Positions 32,500 through 41,336 of a stretch of 64,000 nt of DNA are shown piece after piece. A program made the position numbers and the translations under genes. The notes beneath the pieces were generated by a model. It saw nothing but the letters and a program-made list of their open reading frames with translations. It had not been told where the DNA came from and did not search any database. Each line of letters opens with the position of its first letter. Position 1 is the first letter of the stretch. The stretch spans positions 186,001 through 250,000 of the forward strand of contig NZ_MJLZ01000001.1 in assembly GCF_003666245.1 (NCBI RefSeq). The letters run 5' to 3'. Source of the stretch: Brenneria alni. GTDB lineage: Bacteria; Pseudomonadota; Gammaproteobacteria; Enterobacterales; Enterobacteriaceae.

Positions 32500-35400
32500 T
32501 TACAACTCCTGATAGTGATTAAATGACGGCAGCATTTCCACGCCGGTCGGCGTCGGAACTGCGGCAGCAGCGTGTTTCAGTTCCTCAAACAGGACGTCAT
32601 TGGCACGCTGCAGTTGTTCGCGCCGCTGCAGATCGTCGGTAAGCCGCAGCGCCACTTCGTCATTCTGCCACCGACGGTACAGATCGTGCGTAACGTTCTT
32701 GTTTCTCAGGCTCTCTTTCGTATGGAACTGCAATTCGAAATCCATGCCTTCCGGCGTGCGCAGGTTAACATTGAGCCCGGCGTAACTTCTGCCCATCGTC
32801 ATAAAAGCATTGTTGATGCGCATGATTTTCATGCCGTGCGCTTCGATTCCCCGCAACGCACGCTCGGCATCATGGCCGAAGGTGTCATTGGGCAGCAGCA
32901 CAACCCAGCGTATGGCATCCCTGACGCGGGCGGCTGCCTGTTCCTCGGTGAGATGATTCAGGACACTGAGCCGGTGAATTTTTTCCCTGAGCGATTTCGC
33001 TTTCTTCGCTACGCTGTGCTCCTTCACGATGTTCAGTTGCAGGTCTTCCAGAATCGGATTGATTTGACGCTCAATCCGGCTGGCATCATTCATGAGTTTC
33101 CGCATCGGAGCAGCAGGACTGCTGACGCCAGCGGCAGCAGACTTGACGACGCGCAGCATCGGTTCAAACTCCCAGTCTTCAATATGCTCGCAGCCGACGG
33201 GCGTCGGCACCTGCCTGAACGCCTGTTTGAGCGGCATTATTCTGGCGGTCAGTTCCTCAACGCTTGCCCCTGCCCGTCTCATGGCGAACAAGTCCTTATA
33301 GTCGTTGTGGTGATGCTCCTTAAGTTCGAAGCTCTGCCCGGTATGGAATTGCACCTCCAGGCGAACCACCCGGCCATCTGCTCCTTGCTCCATGAGTTTG
33401 ACGTTGATGCCTTTATAGGTCTTCTGCGATGAAGTAAACCCATTGTGAACCAGGGTCTTAAGCAATCCTTGCCGATCCAGCGCGTCCATAATCCGCGCAT
33501 AGCCCTGCGCGAATTCGTCCTGCTCCAGAATGACGCTGTAGCGTAGCGCATCATTTACCGCGGCCACGGCTTTCTTCACCGCCAACTGGTCGTACAGCAT
33601 TAGTTTCTCCAGCTTCTCGCGCAGCGATCCCTCCGACTTGATGCGATGTTCATGGCCGCGCAGTTCACCAACGCCTTGAATAGCTTTTTTGATAATCGCC
33701 GTCATGCGAGGTTCATCTGCTATGGCTTGCTGATGCAGAAGACGTGCGAAATGCGCCAGTTGCGCCTGGGTCTGCGCCGGGCCGTCCTGCTGTGCAGGTA
33801 CTCCGGTGATCCTCCCTTCCTGGATCAGCGTCTCCAGCGCCATCTCCATGATGCCTGCGGTCATCGTGGGATTTTCGCGCAGTCGCTGCAGGTTCGCTTC
33901 CGCGTTGATGTCGCCTTCACGCAGCTCGTGTACGATGCTGCCCTTGGTATAGGGCACGATGCGGATGCGGTTGGGTTCGTTGTATAGTACGCGCTCCAGG
34001 CGGTCGGCAACCTTGAGGAACAAATCTGTCTGTGTGACCGCTTTCGGCGCGTCAGTGCCGACCTTGGCGCCCAGCGTGAGCAGATTACTTAGGCTTTCCA
34101 GCGGAGCTCCCGGCACGTAGCCGGGCTGCCCGTTCGGCAGGTCGGCGGCGTCATCCATCTGTCCGGCAGACAAGGTAGCACCGGTATGAGGCAGCATGGC
34201 CCTGGGGTAATTTTCGATCAGCGCCGTCAGACGCTCCCGCGGGTTGCCAGCCGACTCCCAAGCCTGCGCCAACTGCGGAAATTGTTGCGCTACCCCGGTC
34301 GGCAAAGGCGTCGACGCGCTGTCCGATTGCGTCAGGACGCCCGTACGCTGCGCTTTTATTCCCGCCTCCAGTTGCTCCAGCAGTAATTGCGCCACCTGGC
34401 GCGCCAGGGGGTGACGAGCGTATTTCACCCCCGCACGAGCGCGATGAAGCAAGTCATCCTGCGTCTGCCGCAGGGTTTTACTGCCGTCGTCACGCTGCGC
34501 CGCCTGCTGCCCCAGTGACAGACGCATATAGCGTTGATCTTCTTCCTGCGCTACGGTTTTTTTTTGTCCGTTCAGCCATTGCTGTAAACCGCGCCGCAAT
34601 TCCCTCTCGGTGCCTTCGTATGTACCGAAGAGCGCACGCGTAGCCAGTTGTTCGTGCAGCGCCGGAGGTTGGGCGTAAAACTGAAATTGCATAACGCTCA
34701 TTCGTCCGAGCAGATCGTTTCCCCGCACCGCAGATAATATTTCCGCAGCGCGTCCAGCATTGTAGCCATGAACGGCGTCAGACGCGCTGTTGGCTGTTTT
34801 GGGCGGCTTAAAAGAGCCGAGTTTGCCGATGCGCTGCTCGACCTTCGTCAAATGTTGCGTTATCACCTGCGCCATCTTCGGCAGGCCGGTAAAGACATAG
34901 ACCTTATCGCCGTCGCAGTCGGCGTCACGCTTCCTGAGCTCGTTAATCGGTACGGCGATAAGCGAACCCGGCGGAAAAACATCCTTGACGCGCAGACTGC
35001 CCACCGTATCCATCAGCGGCGGAAGCCGGTCACGGCGGCGTCCTTCCGTCCAGCTCGAATGCACCTTCATGTCTTCGGTGGACCATACCCATTCTCCTTG
35101 GTTGTCACGCGGCCAGAGTTCATCCGGCACGATGATGGTCACGCCTTTACCGTGCAGCATCGGCGCGTCATCGCCATCGGCGGACGTGCCGCTTTCGTCC
35201 CAGGCGGTATAGCTGTATTGAAATGCGAAAGTGTTGCGCAGAAAGCGGGCCGTCGCATCGCCGTTATCCACAGTGCCGACGCGCCCGGCCCCTATCTCCA
35301 TCAGGTTAGCCTTGTCATAAGGCGGTTTTCCCAGCAACAGCGGGCCGTCGCCGATGGGGAGCTGCTGGCTGCTTTCATTCGGTAAATGGAGCCTATTGTC

Positions 35401-38400
35401 GGCGGAGGGGACAGCTATACCCTGGATGCCGGAGATATTGGCGCTGACCAGTAAATCATAAAGTTTTTGCGGCTTGATCTCGGGCAGAGCGCCGGATACG
35501 GGGTCTGGACACAGTGTCGGATCTTCCCGCAATGACCGCAACAGATGGAGCCGGGCCTCTTCGATAGCCTCGGCGTCACGCGGGAAGTGATGCGTCGCCT
35601 GGGGCGGCAGCACCGACATACGCGGCGTAGCCGTCAGCACCTGTTGCTGCCGGGTGCGCGTCTCCGGCGCGGCGTGCCAGGCTTCGAAGGCCTCGCGGAT
35701 AACCGGGATCTTGCAGGCCAGCGAAGCGCGAATGAAGCCGCATCCGTCGTTGGGTTCGAGCATGATCGGCTGGTTGTCGGGCGTCCGCAGCGGAAATACC
35801 AGCGGCGCCCCAGACGACCGGTCCGGCAACAGCGACAGCCGGATTGGCCCTTCAACCACAGAGTTGCGCGGCACCACTTCCACCAGCGCCCGCTGCATAC
35901 GGAACCAGTCCTCCCGCTGCGGGTTGAGCTTGCGGATAACATCGCGCATCAGCGGCGCTTCCGTAAACGTATCTGACACTCGCAGAGCGGGGAGCCGCCC
36001 GTAACGCCTCACCCCGTTGTCGCTGGCGGACAGCAGGTCATGCACGCCCTTTCTGCTCGGCTTGATATGGCTACCCCCGAACATATCCATACGCAACAGA
36101 TCGCCGTCGTGCCTGATGATACGCGACAACATGAACGCGCTAAGTTTTCCGGGCAGTTGCACTTCCAACAGCGGCAACTTGCCGTCCGTCAACCGCGTGA
36201 AGAAGCTGTAATTCATCGCGGCCACGTCATCGCCTCCGGCAGAGCTGTCGGCCTTGATTTGTCGACCATTCAGATCGATGACCTGCAGTTTCGCTGCGCC
36301 GACCTGGCTGCCGAGAACATCGCGTACAGCCGTCAGGCCGCGCAATTCCCGGCGCACGGCCAGTACGTCGAGCGGCGTGGGCTGGTGGGCCAGCGTTATC
36401 ATGGCATAATCCTTGCGCAGTTTCAGGTCGAGGGTATCGTTGATCCGCTCACCCGCTTCAATCTGCGCGATCAGATTCCAGGAGCTTTCATCAAGGTCGC
36501 TTTCGATAACCCCCTTCACCTGCTCCATCGTCTGTCCGAGCCAGGCCTTCAACTCCTTGTGCCGCGCCCACAGCCCCTCGCCGCTCACATAGTCGGATCT
36601 CCATTCGTTGGCGTCTAACACGTTGCGATGCTTCCACATCCCCGCCACCACATGGTAGGTCTTGAGCAACAGGAAAAAGGTCAGCCCCGGACGGCGCGTA
36701 TCGAACGTCTCGTCAGACGGTTCGCTTTCCGGTGCAGACGCACCCGCCGCAGACTTAGTCAGGTTGGCATCGATATAGCACTGCATCTTGCGTGCGATAT
36801 CCGGCTGTATCCGTTCGAGCAGACGCAGGGTTTCTTTGCTGAATTTTTTCAGATCGGAGGAGCATAACAGCGGCCGCAGCCCGGCCATCAGGTTGCCCAG
36901 AGATTCCAAATCATTTTCCCTAAACCGGGTTTGTGAGTGGATGACCTTTATCCGCTCCAGCCCCTGGCGGGCGATGAGACGTAGACAATCCTTGAGCTGA
37001 AGGCTGGCCAGGGCCTTAAACAACATGGCTATCTGCCGTGTTTCGGCCTGTGCGAGGCGGTCGCGGCACGAGTCCAGATGCGCCGTCAGTTCCCGCAGGC
37101 GCGCATGGATAAGCTGTATCTGCGGATACTGCTGGCTCTCTTCCTTGCTCAGTATATCGTTCAACGCCAACGCAAACCGCGCCATGCCGTTCGCTACCGC
37201 AGCCAACCCGATCATGGTAAAATCCCTGAACGGACGTCCGCCGCTGCCCAGCAGCCTGATGATGTCGATGGCCGCCTCCTGACACGCTTTATCGGTATTA
37301 TTTCTGCTGAGTGCGTTGACGATATTAGCCAGTTCATGGGCCTTGAATTTGCCGGGGTCAGCGAGTTCCTGGCGTCTCAAGGTGAGCGCGCTGGCCACTT
37401 CGCCAATCGCCTGCTGGCAGGTGACGTCGTCAAGGAACTGGTTTAGACCTTTAGTCACATTCGACAAGTGCCGGGCGTTGAACTGCTGCGGATCCCCCAG
37501 TTCCTCCTTTCGCGCCAGCAACGCTTCGGCCATCAGGCTCACCGTCCGGCGGCAGCTCTCGTCCAGAGGAAATTTACTCAACCCGTTGACGATTGTCGAC
37601 AGGCTCAACGGATCGAGTCGCCGCGGATCGCTCAGTTCTTCTTTTTTTTCCGCCAGCGCGTCGGCCATGCCGGCAACCGCCTCATGGCAGGCGTCGTAGT
37701 CAGAAAACTTGCTCAACCCGTTGATCAGCATCGACAAATGCTGGTATCCGAATCTGCCGAAAGAACGGCTGTTTTCGGACAACGCAGCAGCGATATGGAC
37801 GATCGCCCGCTGACAGGACTTGTCGTCGGGAAACCGGCTCAGTCCGTTGACGATATTCGCCAGTTCCTGCGGGGCGAATTGCCGCAGATCGCGCAATTCC
37901 CGTTTCCGTTGCGACAGCGCGTCGGCCACATCGCCGATCGCCGTCCGGCAGGATTTGTCGTCAGGGAACCGGCTCAGACCGTGGACGATATTCGCCAGAT
38001 GTTGCGGGATGAACCGCTGTGGATCGCCCAATTCCCGTTTGCGCTGCAACAGCTCGCCAGCGATATGGCTGACCGCCTCCCGGCAGACGTCATTGTCGGG
38101 AAAATGGCCCAGACCGTTGACGATATTCGCCAGACCGCAGGAGTCAAGTTGCTCCAGGTCATTCGACGCCTTCCGACGCGCCAGCAGTATGGCAGCCATG
38201 TCGGTCGCCGCCGTCTGGCAGACGTCTATTTCAGGGAACTTACTCAGACTGTTGATGGTTGCGCACAACTCATTCAATTTAAATTGTTCGGGGTTATCGA
38301 GCTCGCGCCGCCGTTTGATCAGTGCGTCGGCTATATCGGCAGCAACACGTCGGCACGCCTGATTATCGGAGAACTTACTCAAGCCGTTGAGGGTATTCGC

Positions 38401-40467
38401 CAGGGCGCGCGGGGTAAACTGGCGCGGGTGGTACAGTTCCAGTCTCCGCTGCAACAACGCGTCGGCCAGGACGTCAATTCCCCGCCGGACGGCATCACAA
38501 TCAGCGAATTTTCCCAGACCGTTGGCAATACTCGACAGATGTTGCGGGATAAACTGCTGCGGATCGTTCAATTCCCGTCTGCGACTCGACAGCGCGTCAA
38601 CCAAAACGGTTATCGCTTCCCGGCAAGGCTCATTGTCGGGAAAGTGCCCCAAACCGTTGACGATATTCGCCAGATGTTGCGGAAAGACCCGTGACGAATC
38701 GCCTAGTTCCCGTCGGCGCGCCGTCAGTGCGTCCGCTATAAGCACTATCGCCCGCTGGCAGGTGTTGCTGTCGGGAAATTTGCTCAACCCGTTGATGATG
38801 CTTGCCAATTCATTGACCTGGCCTTTTTCGACGAGGCTATTCCGCCCATGTCGGCTCTCCTGCAGAATATCCGCCATAAGAATAACAGCCTGGCGGCAGG
38901 ACCTGTCGTCGGAAAATTTGCTCAGGCCGTTGATAATGCACATCAGATCCTGATGTACGAAAACGCCGACGGTAAACTCCTGTCGCCGCATAGATAGCGC
39001 AGACGCCACACAGGCTGCCGCATTACGGCAGCGTTCTTTATCAGGGAACTTGCCCAGGGCGCTGACGATATTAGATATCGCCTGAAGGTTGAATTGCCTG
39101 GGGTTGCCTAATTCCTTTTTCCACGCTGGCAGCGCGGCGGCGATGTCGAAAACGGCCTGTCGACACGCCTCGCTATCAGGAAATTTGCTCATGCCGCCGA
39201 TAATATTCGACAGATCCTGGGGCTTGAGCTGGCGGTGATCGTCCAACTGATTTTTGCGGCGATGCAGCGCAGCGGACACCTGCTCCATCGCCTGTAGGTT
39301 GGCGTCGCCATCGGGCGTCTTGCTCAGGCCGTTGGCGATGATGGCCAGGGTTTTCGTGGTATAAACGTAAAGCTGGTCCTTGTTCAGGACGATCATATCC
39401 GCCAGCGCTCGCAGCCCGCTCATGCAGAGGCGGTCATCAGGCCATTTGCTGAACGCGTTGATCAGCAGGCCGAGATCGCGTTCTAAACTCAAGGTGCCCT
39501 TGCCGATCCATCTCTGCAACGCCGCTGTTCCGTCCGATGCGCGGAGGTCGGCGATGGCGCCTGCGATCGTCGCACAGCCAGCTGCCTGTATCGGTTGCGT
39601 CTGCCCCCAGCGATTGCACAGGTGGCTTATCCGGGCGACATAATTATCGCTGTCGCTGATATCGTCAATGCTTTCATGCATCGAAGAAAATGCCATCGCC
39701 GACTCCCGCCAACGTTGCAGCACCAGCGTTGACTTGCCGTTGTCTTCCAGAAATGGCCGGTGATCCTTTAAAAGGTTCGACAAAGCATCGACATAGCACG
39801 TAAACATATTTGAATTACGTAGAAAATCCGCTGCCGAACGATCAAGAAGCGCGATAGCGCCTCCCAGGTCGTTGTAGCGAATGAATTTCTTTATCCGCTG
39901 TAACAGGGCAACCTCATCTCTTCTCAGTTCGCGTGCGGCGGCGAATTCCCGGCGAAAAGCCGCCCGTTCTTCCGCGCCGGGCAGTGTAGTCCGCTCCTCC
40001 GCCTGTTCCCCTTGATGCCGGGACGTTTCGCCGCGAGATTGTCCGACGCACGGCTGTACGTCTGCGTATTCATCGTGGTCGCGGCGTCTTACCGAAGAAA
40101 CATCATCGCGTGCATCGTGGCGCGTGCGTTTTGACGGGCCGGGTTCGGCATCCCGTTCGCTGTGCATCCGATCACGTTTGCCGTAGGTTTGCGACGTGCT
40201 GAAATGTCGGCCTCGCGAACGCTGAATGTTTTCCTCACGTAAAGTAGGGCGGTAAAGCGCCCCAGCGCGATGACTTGCTGTGGTATAAGGTTTTGCCCGG
40301 GACGCTCTGCGATGCTCAGTAATGCGTTCCCGTCCGGATATCCGAGACCGGGCATGACTTCCCTCATCTGCGGTCGCTCTCACGGAACGGTGCGGTTCTG
40401 GTTCGCCGTCACGCGGCTTCTCGACATCGACGATCGGATTAATGACAGGTACTGAATTAATTTTCAT
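32500..40467 (-). CDS. xopAD: Giant XopAD/RipS-type (SKWP-repeat) type III effector-like protein
   Basis: A 2655-residue protein with no signal peptide. Residues 1-190 are Arg/Ser-rich and probably disordered, with a basic cluster PSKRTRHDAR at 111-120 that could be a nuclear-localization signal. From about 340 (literally SKWPDD) to about 1095 there are 17 recognizable repeats of about 44 residues with the core LANIVNGLSKFPD..CR.A. These define the SKWP/XopAD/RipS effector family of Xanthomonas and Ralstonia. Residues about 1770-1862 contain HGKGVTIIVPDEL, RLPPLMDTVGSL and GSLIAVPINEL, ending in D-A-D-C-D-G-D (1848-1854), resembling the RNA polymerase beta-prime barrel. Two C-terminal domains (about 2270-2425 and 2490-2625) resemble RelA/SpoT synthetases. 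No clear hrp box is seen. Family assignment is confident; host function is not known to me. Confidence 0.85.
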   Translation of the reverse strand: MKINSVPVINPIVDVEKPRDGEPEPHRSVRATADEGSHARSRISGRERITEHRRASRAKPYTTASHRAGALYRPTLREENIQRSRGRHFSTSQTYGKRDRMHSERDAEPGPSKRTRHDARDDVSSVRRRDHDEYADVQPCVGQSRGETSRHQGEQAEERTTLPGAEERAAFRREFAAARELRRDEVALLQRIKKFIRYNDLGGAIALLDRSAADFLRNSNMFTCYVDALSNLLKDHRPFLEDNGKSTLVLQRWRESAMAFSSMHESIDDISDSDNYVARISHLCNRWGQTQPIQAAGCATIAGAIADLRASDGTAALQRWIGKGTLSLERDLGLLINAFSKWPDDRLCMSGLRALADMIVLNKDQLYVYTTKTLAIIANGLSKTPDGDANLQAMEQVSAALHRRKNQLDDHRQLKPQDLSNIIGGMSKFPDSEACRQAVFDIAAALPAWKKELGNPRQFNLQAISNIVSALGKFPDKERCRNAAACVASALSMRRQEFTVGVFVHQDLMCIINGLSKFSDDRSCRQAVILMADILQESRHGRNSLVEKGQVNELASIINGLSKFPDSNTCQRAIVLIADALTARRRELGDSSRVFPQHLANIVNGLGHFPDNEPCREAITVLVDALSSRRRELNDPQQFIPQHLSSIANGLGKFADCDAVRRGIDVLADALLQRRLELYHPRQFTPRALANTLNGLSKFSDNQACRRVAADIADALIKRRRELDNPEQFKLNELCATINSLSKFPEIDVCQTAATDMAAILLARRKASNDLEQLDSCGLANIVNGLGHFPDNDVCREAVSHIAGELLQRKRELGDPQRFIPQHLANIVHGLSRFPDDKSCRTAIGDVADALSQRKRELRDLRQFAPQELANIVNGLSRFPDDKSCQRAIVHIAAALSENSRSFGRFGYQHLSMLINGLSKFSDYDACHEAVAGMADALAEKKEELSDPRRLDPLSLSTIVNGLSKFPLDESCRRTVSLMAEALLARKEELGDPQQFNARHLSNVTKGLNQFLDDVTCQQAIGEVASALTLRRQELADPGKFKAHELANIVNALSRNNTDKACQEAAIDIIRLLGSGGRPFRDFTMIGLAAVANGMARFALALNDILSKEESQQYPQIQLIHARLRELTAHLDSCRDRLAQAETRQIAMLFKALASLQLKDCLRLIARQGLERIKVIHSQTRFRENDLESLGNLMAGLRPLLCSSDLKKFSKETLRLLERIQPDIARKMQCYIDANLTKSAAGASAPESEPSDETFDTRRPGLTFFLLLKTYHVVAGMWKHRNVLDANEWRSDYVSGEGLWARHKELKAWLGQTMEQVKGVIESDLDESSWNLIAQIEAGERINDTLDLKLRKDYAMITLAHQPTPLDVLAVRRELRGLTAVRDVLGSQVGAAKLQVIDLNGRQIKADSSAGGDDVAAMNYSFFTRLTDGKLPLLEVQLPGKLSAFMLSRIIRHDGDLLRMDMFGGSHIKPSRKGVHDLLSASDNGVRRYGRLPALRVSDTFTEAPLMRDVIRKLNPQREDWFRMQRALVEVVPRNSVVEGPIRLSLLPDRSSGAPLVFPLRTPDNQPIMLEPNDGCGFIRASLACKIPVIREAFEAWHAAPETRTRQQQVLTATPRMSVLPPQATHHFPRDAEAIEEARLHLLRSLREDPTLCPDPVSGALPEIKPQKLYDLLVSANISGIQGIAVPSADNRLHLPNESSQQLPIGDGPLLLGKPPYDKANLMEIGAGRVGTVDNGDATARFLRNTFAFQYSYTAWDESGTSADGDDAPMLHGKGVTIIVPDELWPRDNQGEWVWSTEDMKVHSSWTEGRRRDRLPPLMDTVGSLRVKDVFPPGSLIAVPINELRKRDADCDGDKVYVFTGLPKMAQVITQHLTKVEQRIGKLGSFKPPKTANSASDAVHGYNAGRAAEILSAVRGNDLLGRMSVMQFQFYAQPPALHEQLATRALFGTYEGTERELRRGLQQWLNGQKKTVAQEEDQRYMRLSLGQQAAQRDDGSKTLRQTQDDLLHRARAGVKYARHPLARQVAQLLLEQLEAGIKAQRTGVLTQSDSASTPLPTGVAQQFPQLAQAWESAGNPRERLTALIENYPRAMLPHTGATLSAGQMDDAADLPNGQPGYVPGAPLESLSNLLTLGAKVGTDAPKAVTQTDLFLKVADRLERVLYNEPNRIRIVPYTKGSIVHELREGDINAEANLQRLRENPTMTAGIMEMALETLIQEGRITGVPAQQDGPAQTQAQLAHFARLLHQQAIADEPRMTAIIKKAIQGVGELRGHEHRIKSEGSLREKLEKLMLYDQLAVKKAVAAVNDALRYSVILEQDEFAQGYARIMDALDRQGLLKTLVHNGFTSSQKTYKGINVKLMEQGADGRVVRLEVQFHTGQSFELKEHHHNDYKDLFAMRRAGASVEELTARIMPLKQAFRQVPTPVGCEHIEDWEFEPMLRVVKSAAAGVSSPAAPMRKLMNDASRIERQINPILEDLQLNIVKEHSVAKKAKSLREKIHRLSVLNHLTEEQAAARVRDAIRWVVLLPNDTFGHDAERALRGIEAHGMKIMRINNAFMTMGRSYAGLNVNLRTPEGMDFELQFHTKESLRNKNVTHDLYRRWQNDEVALRLTDDLQRREQLQRANDVLFEELKHAAAAVPTPTGVEMLPSFNHYQEL

Positions 40468-40487
40468 AAGGTTTAAAAGATAGTGTT

Positions 40488-40691
40488 TTATACATTGACG
40501 ATACTGCCCAATAGATTTCGCATAGCGCTTTCAATCTCATACAGGTCAAAATGGCGGCAGCCATGAAAATACTCCACGTTTTGGTAAGGGGCGTCGGGAA
40601 ACAGATGGTAGAACGTCGTCAAGAACCACTTCGTGCAGTCGGTATCTTCGTCAACAAAGCGGCGGGGAAGGCCTGTCTGACAGGCAACCTC
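40488..40691 (-). pseudogene. Truncated reading frame just upstream of the effector gene
   Basis: An open frame of about 67 codons (..LPRRFVDEDTDCTKWFLTTF.. to ..FDLYEIESAMRNLLGSIVNV) ends 20 bases before the effector start, on the same strand. It has no start codon; a TGA precedes it, so it looks like the end of a decayed gene. Small chaperone genes often precede effectors, but the fragment is not recognizable as one. Part of the same minus-strand region (40745-40882) holds another fragment reading ATTDAGIIPERSSLGGQQID. Confidence 0.4.
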
Positions 40692-40948
40692 TCAGTGGAT
40701 CTGTTTAACTATCTTTGTATGGGCATTATGGTGAGCTAAAGAATGAGAAACTGGCCTCGACTGTAGTGGCGTTGTTTCAGAATATCATCATTCAGCCATA
40801 CATCGATTTGTTGCCCCCCCAGGCTGCTTCGTTCAGGAATAATGCCCGCATCGGTGGTTGCATATGGCGCGTACTATGCCATTGTGTGTGGAATTATCAG
40901 CGGGAATAGTTCCCAGCAGAAACATTTGAACAAAAACCTGTGATTTGA

Positions 40949-41200
40949 CGGCGATTTATTCAGAAAGACGCACTACACAGTGCGATCTCATATATCGTTA
41001 ATGGCATTTTCAAGGTGGCCTTCGTCGGTTCCGCACATGCGACAACCTATGAAGGCATTCCAGGGCTTGCGGAACTCCACGGCGTGCGATCGTTAATAAT
41101 CGACGACAATGGTAAAAAATCTCGCCCCGAGGTTCACACCAACGTGAAAAATTATGGCAATAAACTCAACCCGGATGTCATCATGTCTTACAAACCTTAA
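40949..41200 (+). pseudogene. C-terminal remnant of a large membrane-targeted/dermonecrotic-type toxin
   Basis: This frame follows a TGA and has no proper start. It reads ..DALHSAISYIVNGIFKVAFV then GSAHATTYEGIPGLAELHGV.. and ends SYKP. The pattern (aliphatic)-VGSAH-x-x-T-x-x-GIPGLAEL is what I recall from the C-terminus of large effector/toxin proteins of Pseudomonas and relatives with a membrane-targeting domain. About 83 residues remain, so the gene is a relic. The stretch 40692-40948 to its left contains only broken frames. Confidence 0.45.
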
Positions 41201-41336
41201 CCCACGCATATCAGCAAAGATAGCGCCTTGCTCAGAACGGGAAAAACATGGGATGAGGCTTATCACCGGGTTGCCTCATGACAAATGTCGTTCAAGACAG
41301 TTGCTAAATAATTCGAGTTGCAGGATGGCGGCGCTG

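Noticed and set aside
37468-38694. A 408-codon plus-strand frame over the SKWP repeats
   Set aside because: It mirrors the repeat periodicity of the opposite-strand gene and has no independent features.
41010-41031. GGAACC-like hrp-box half upstream of the effector on the minus strand
   Set aside because: The CCAC half lies only about 8 bases away instead of the usual 15-16, and the site is more than 500 bases from the gene start.
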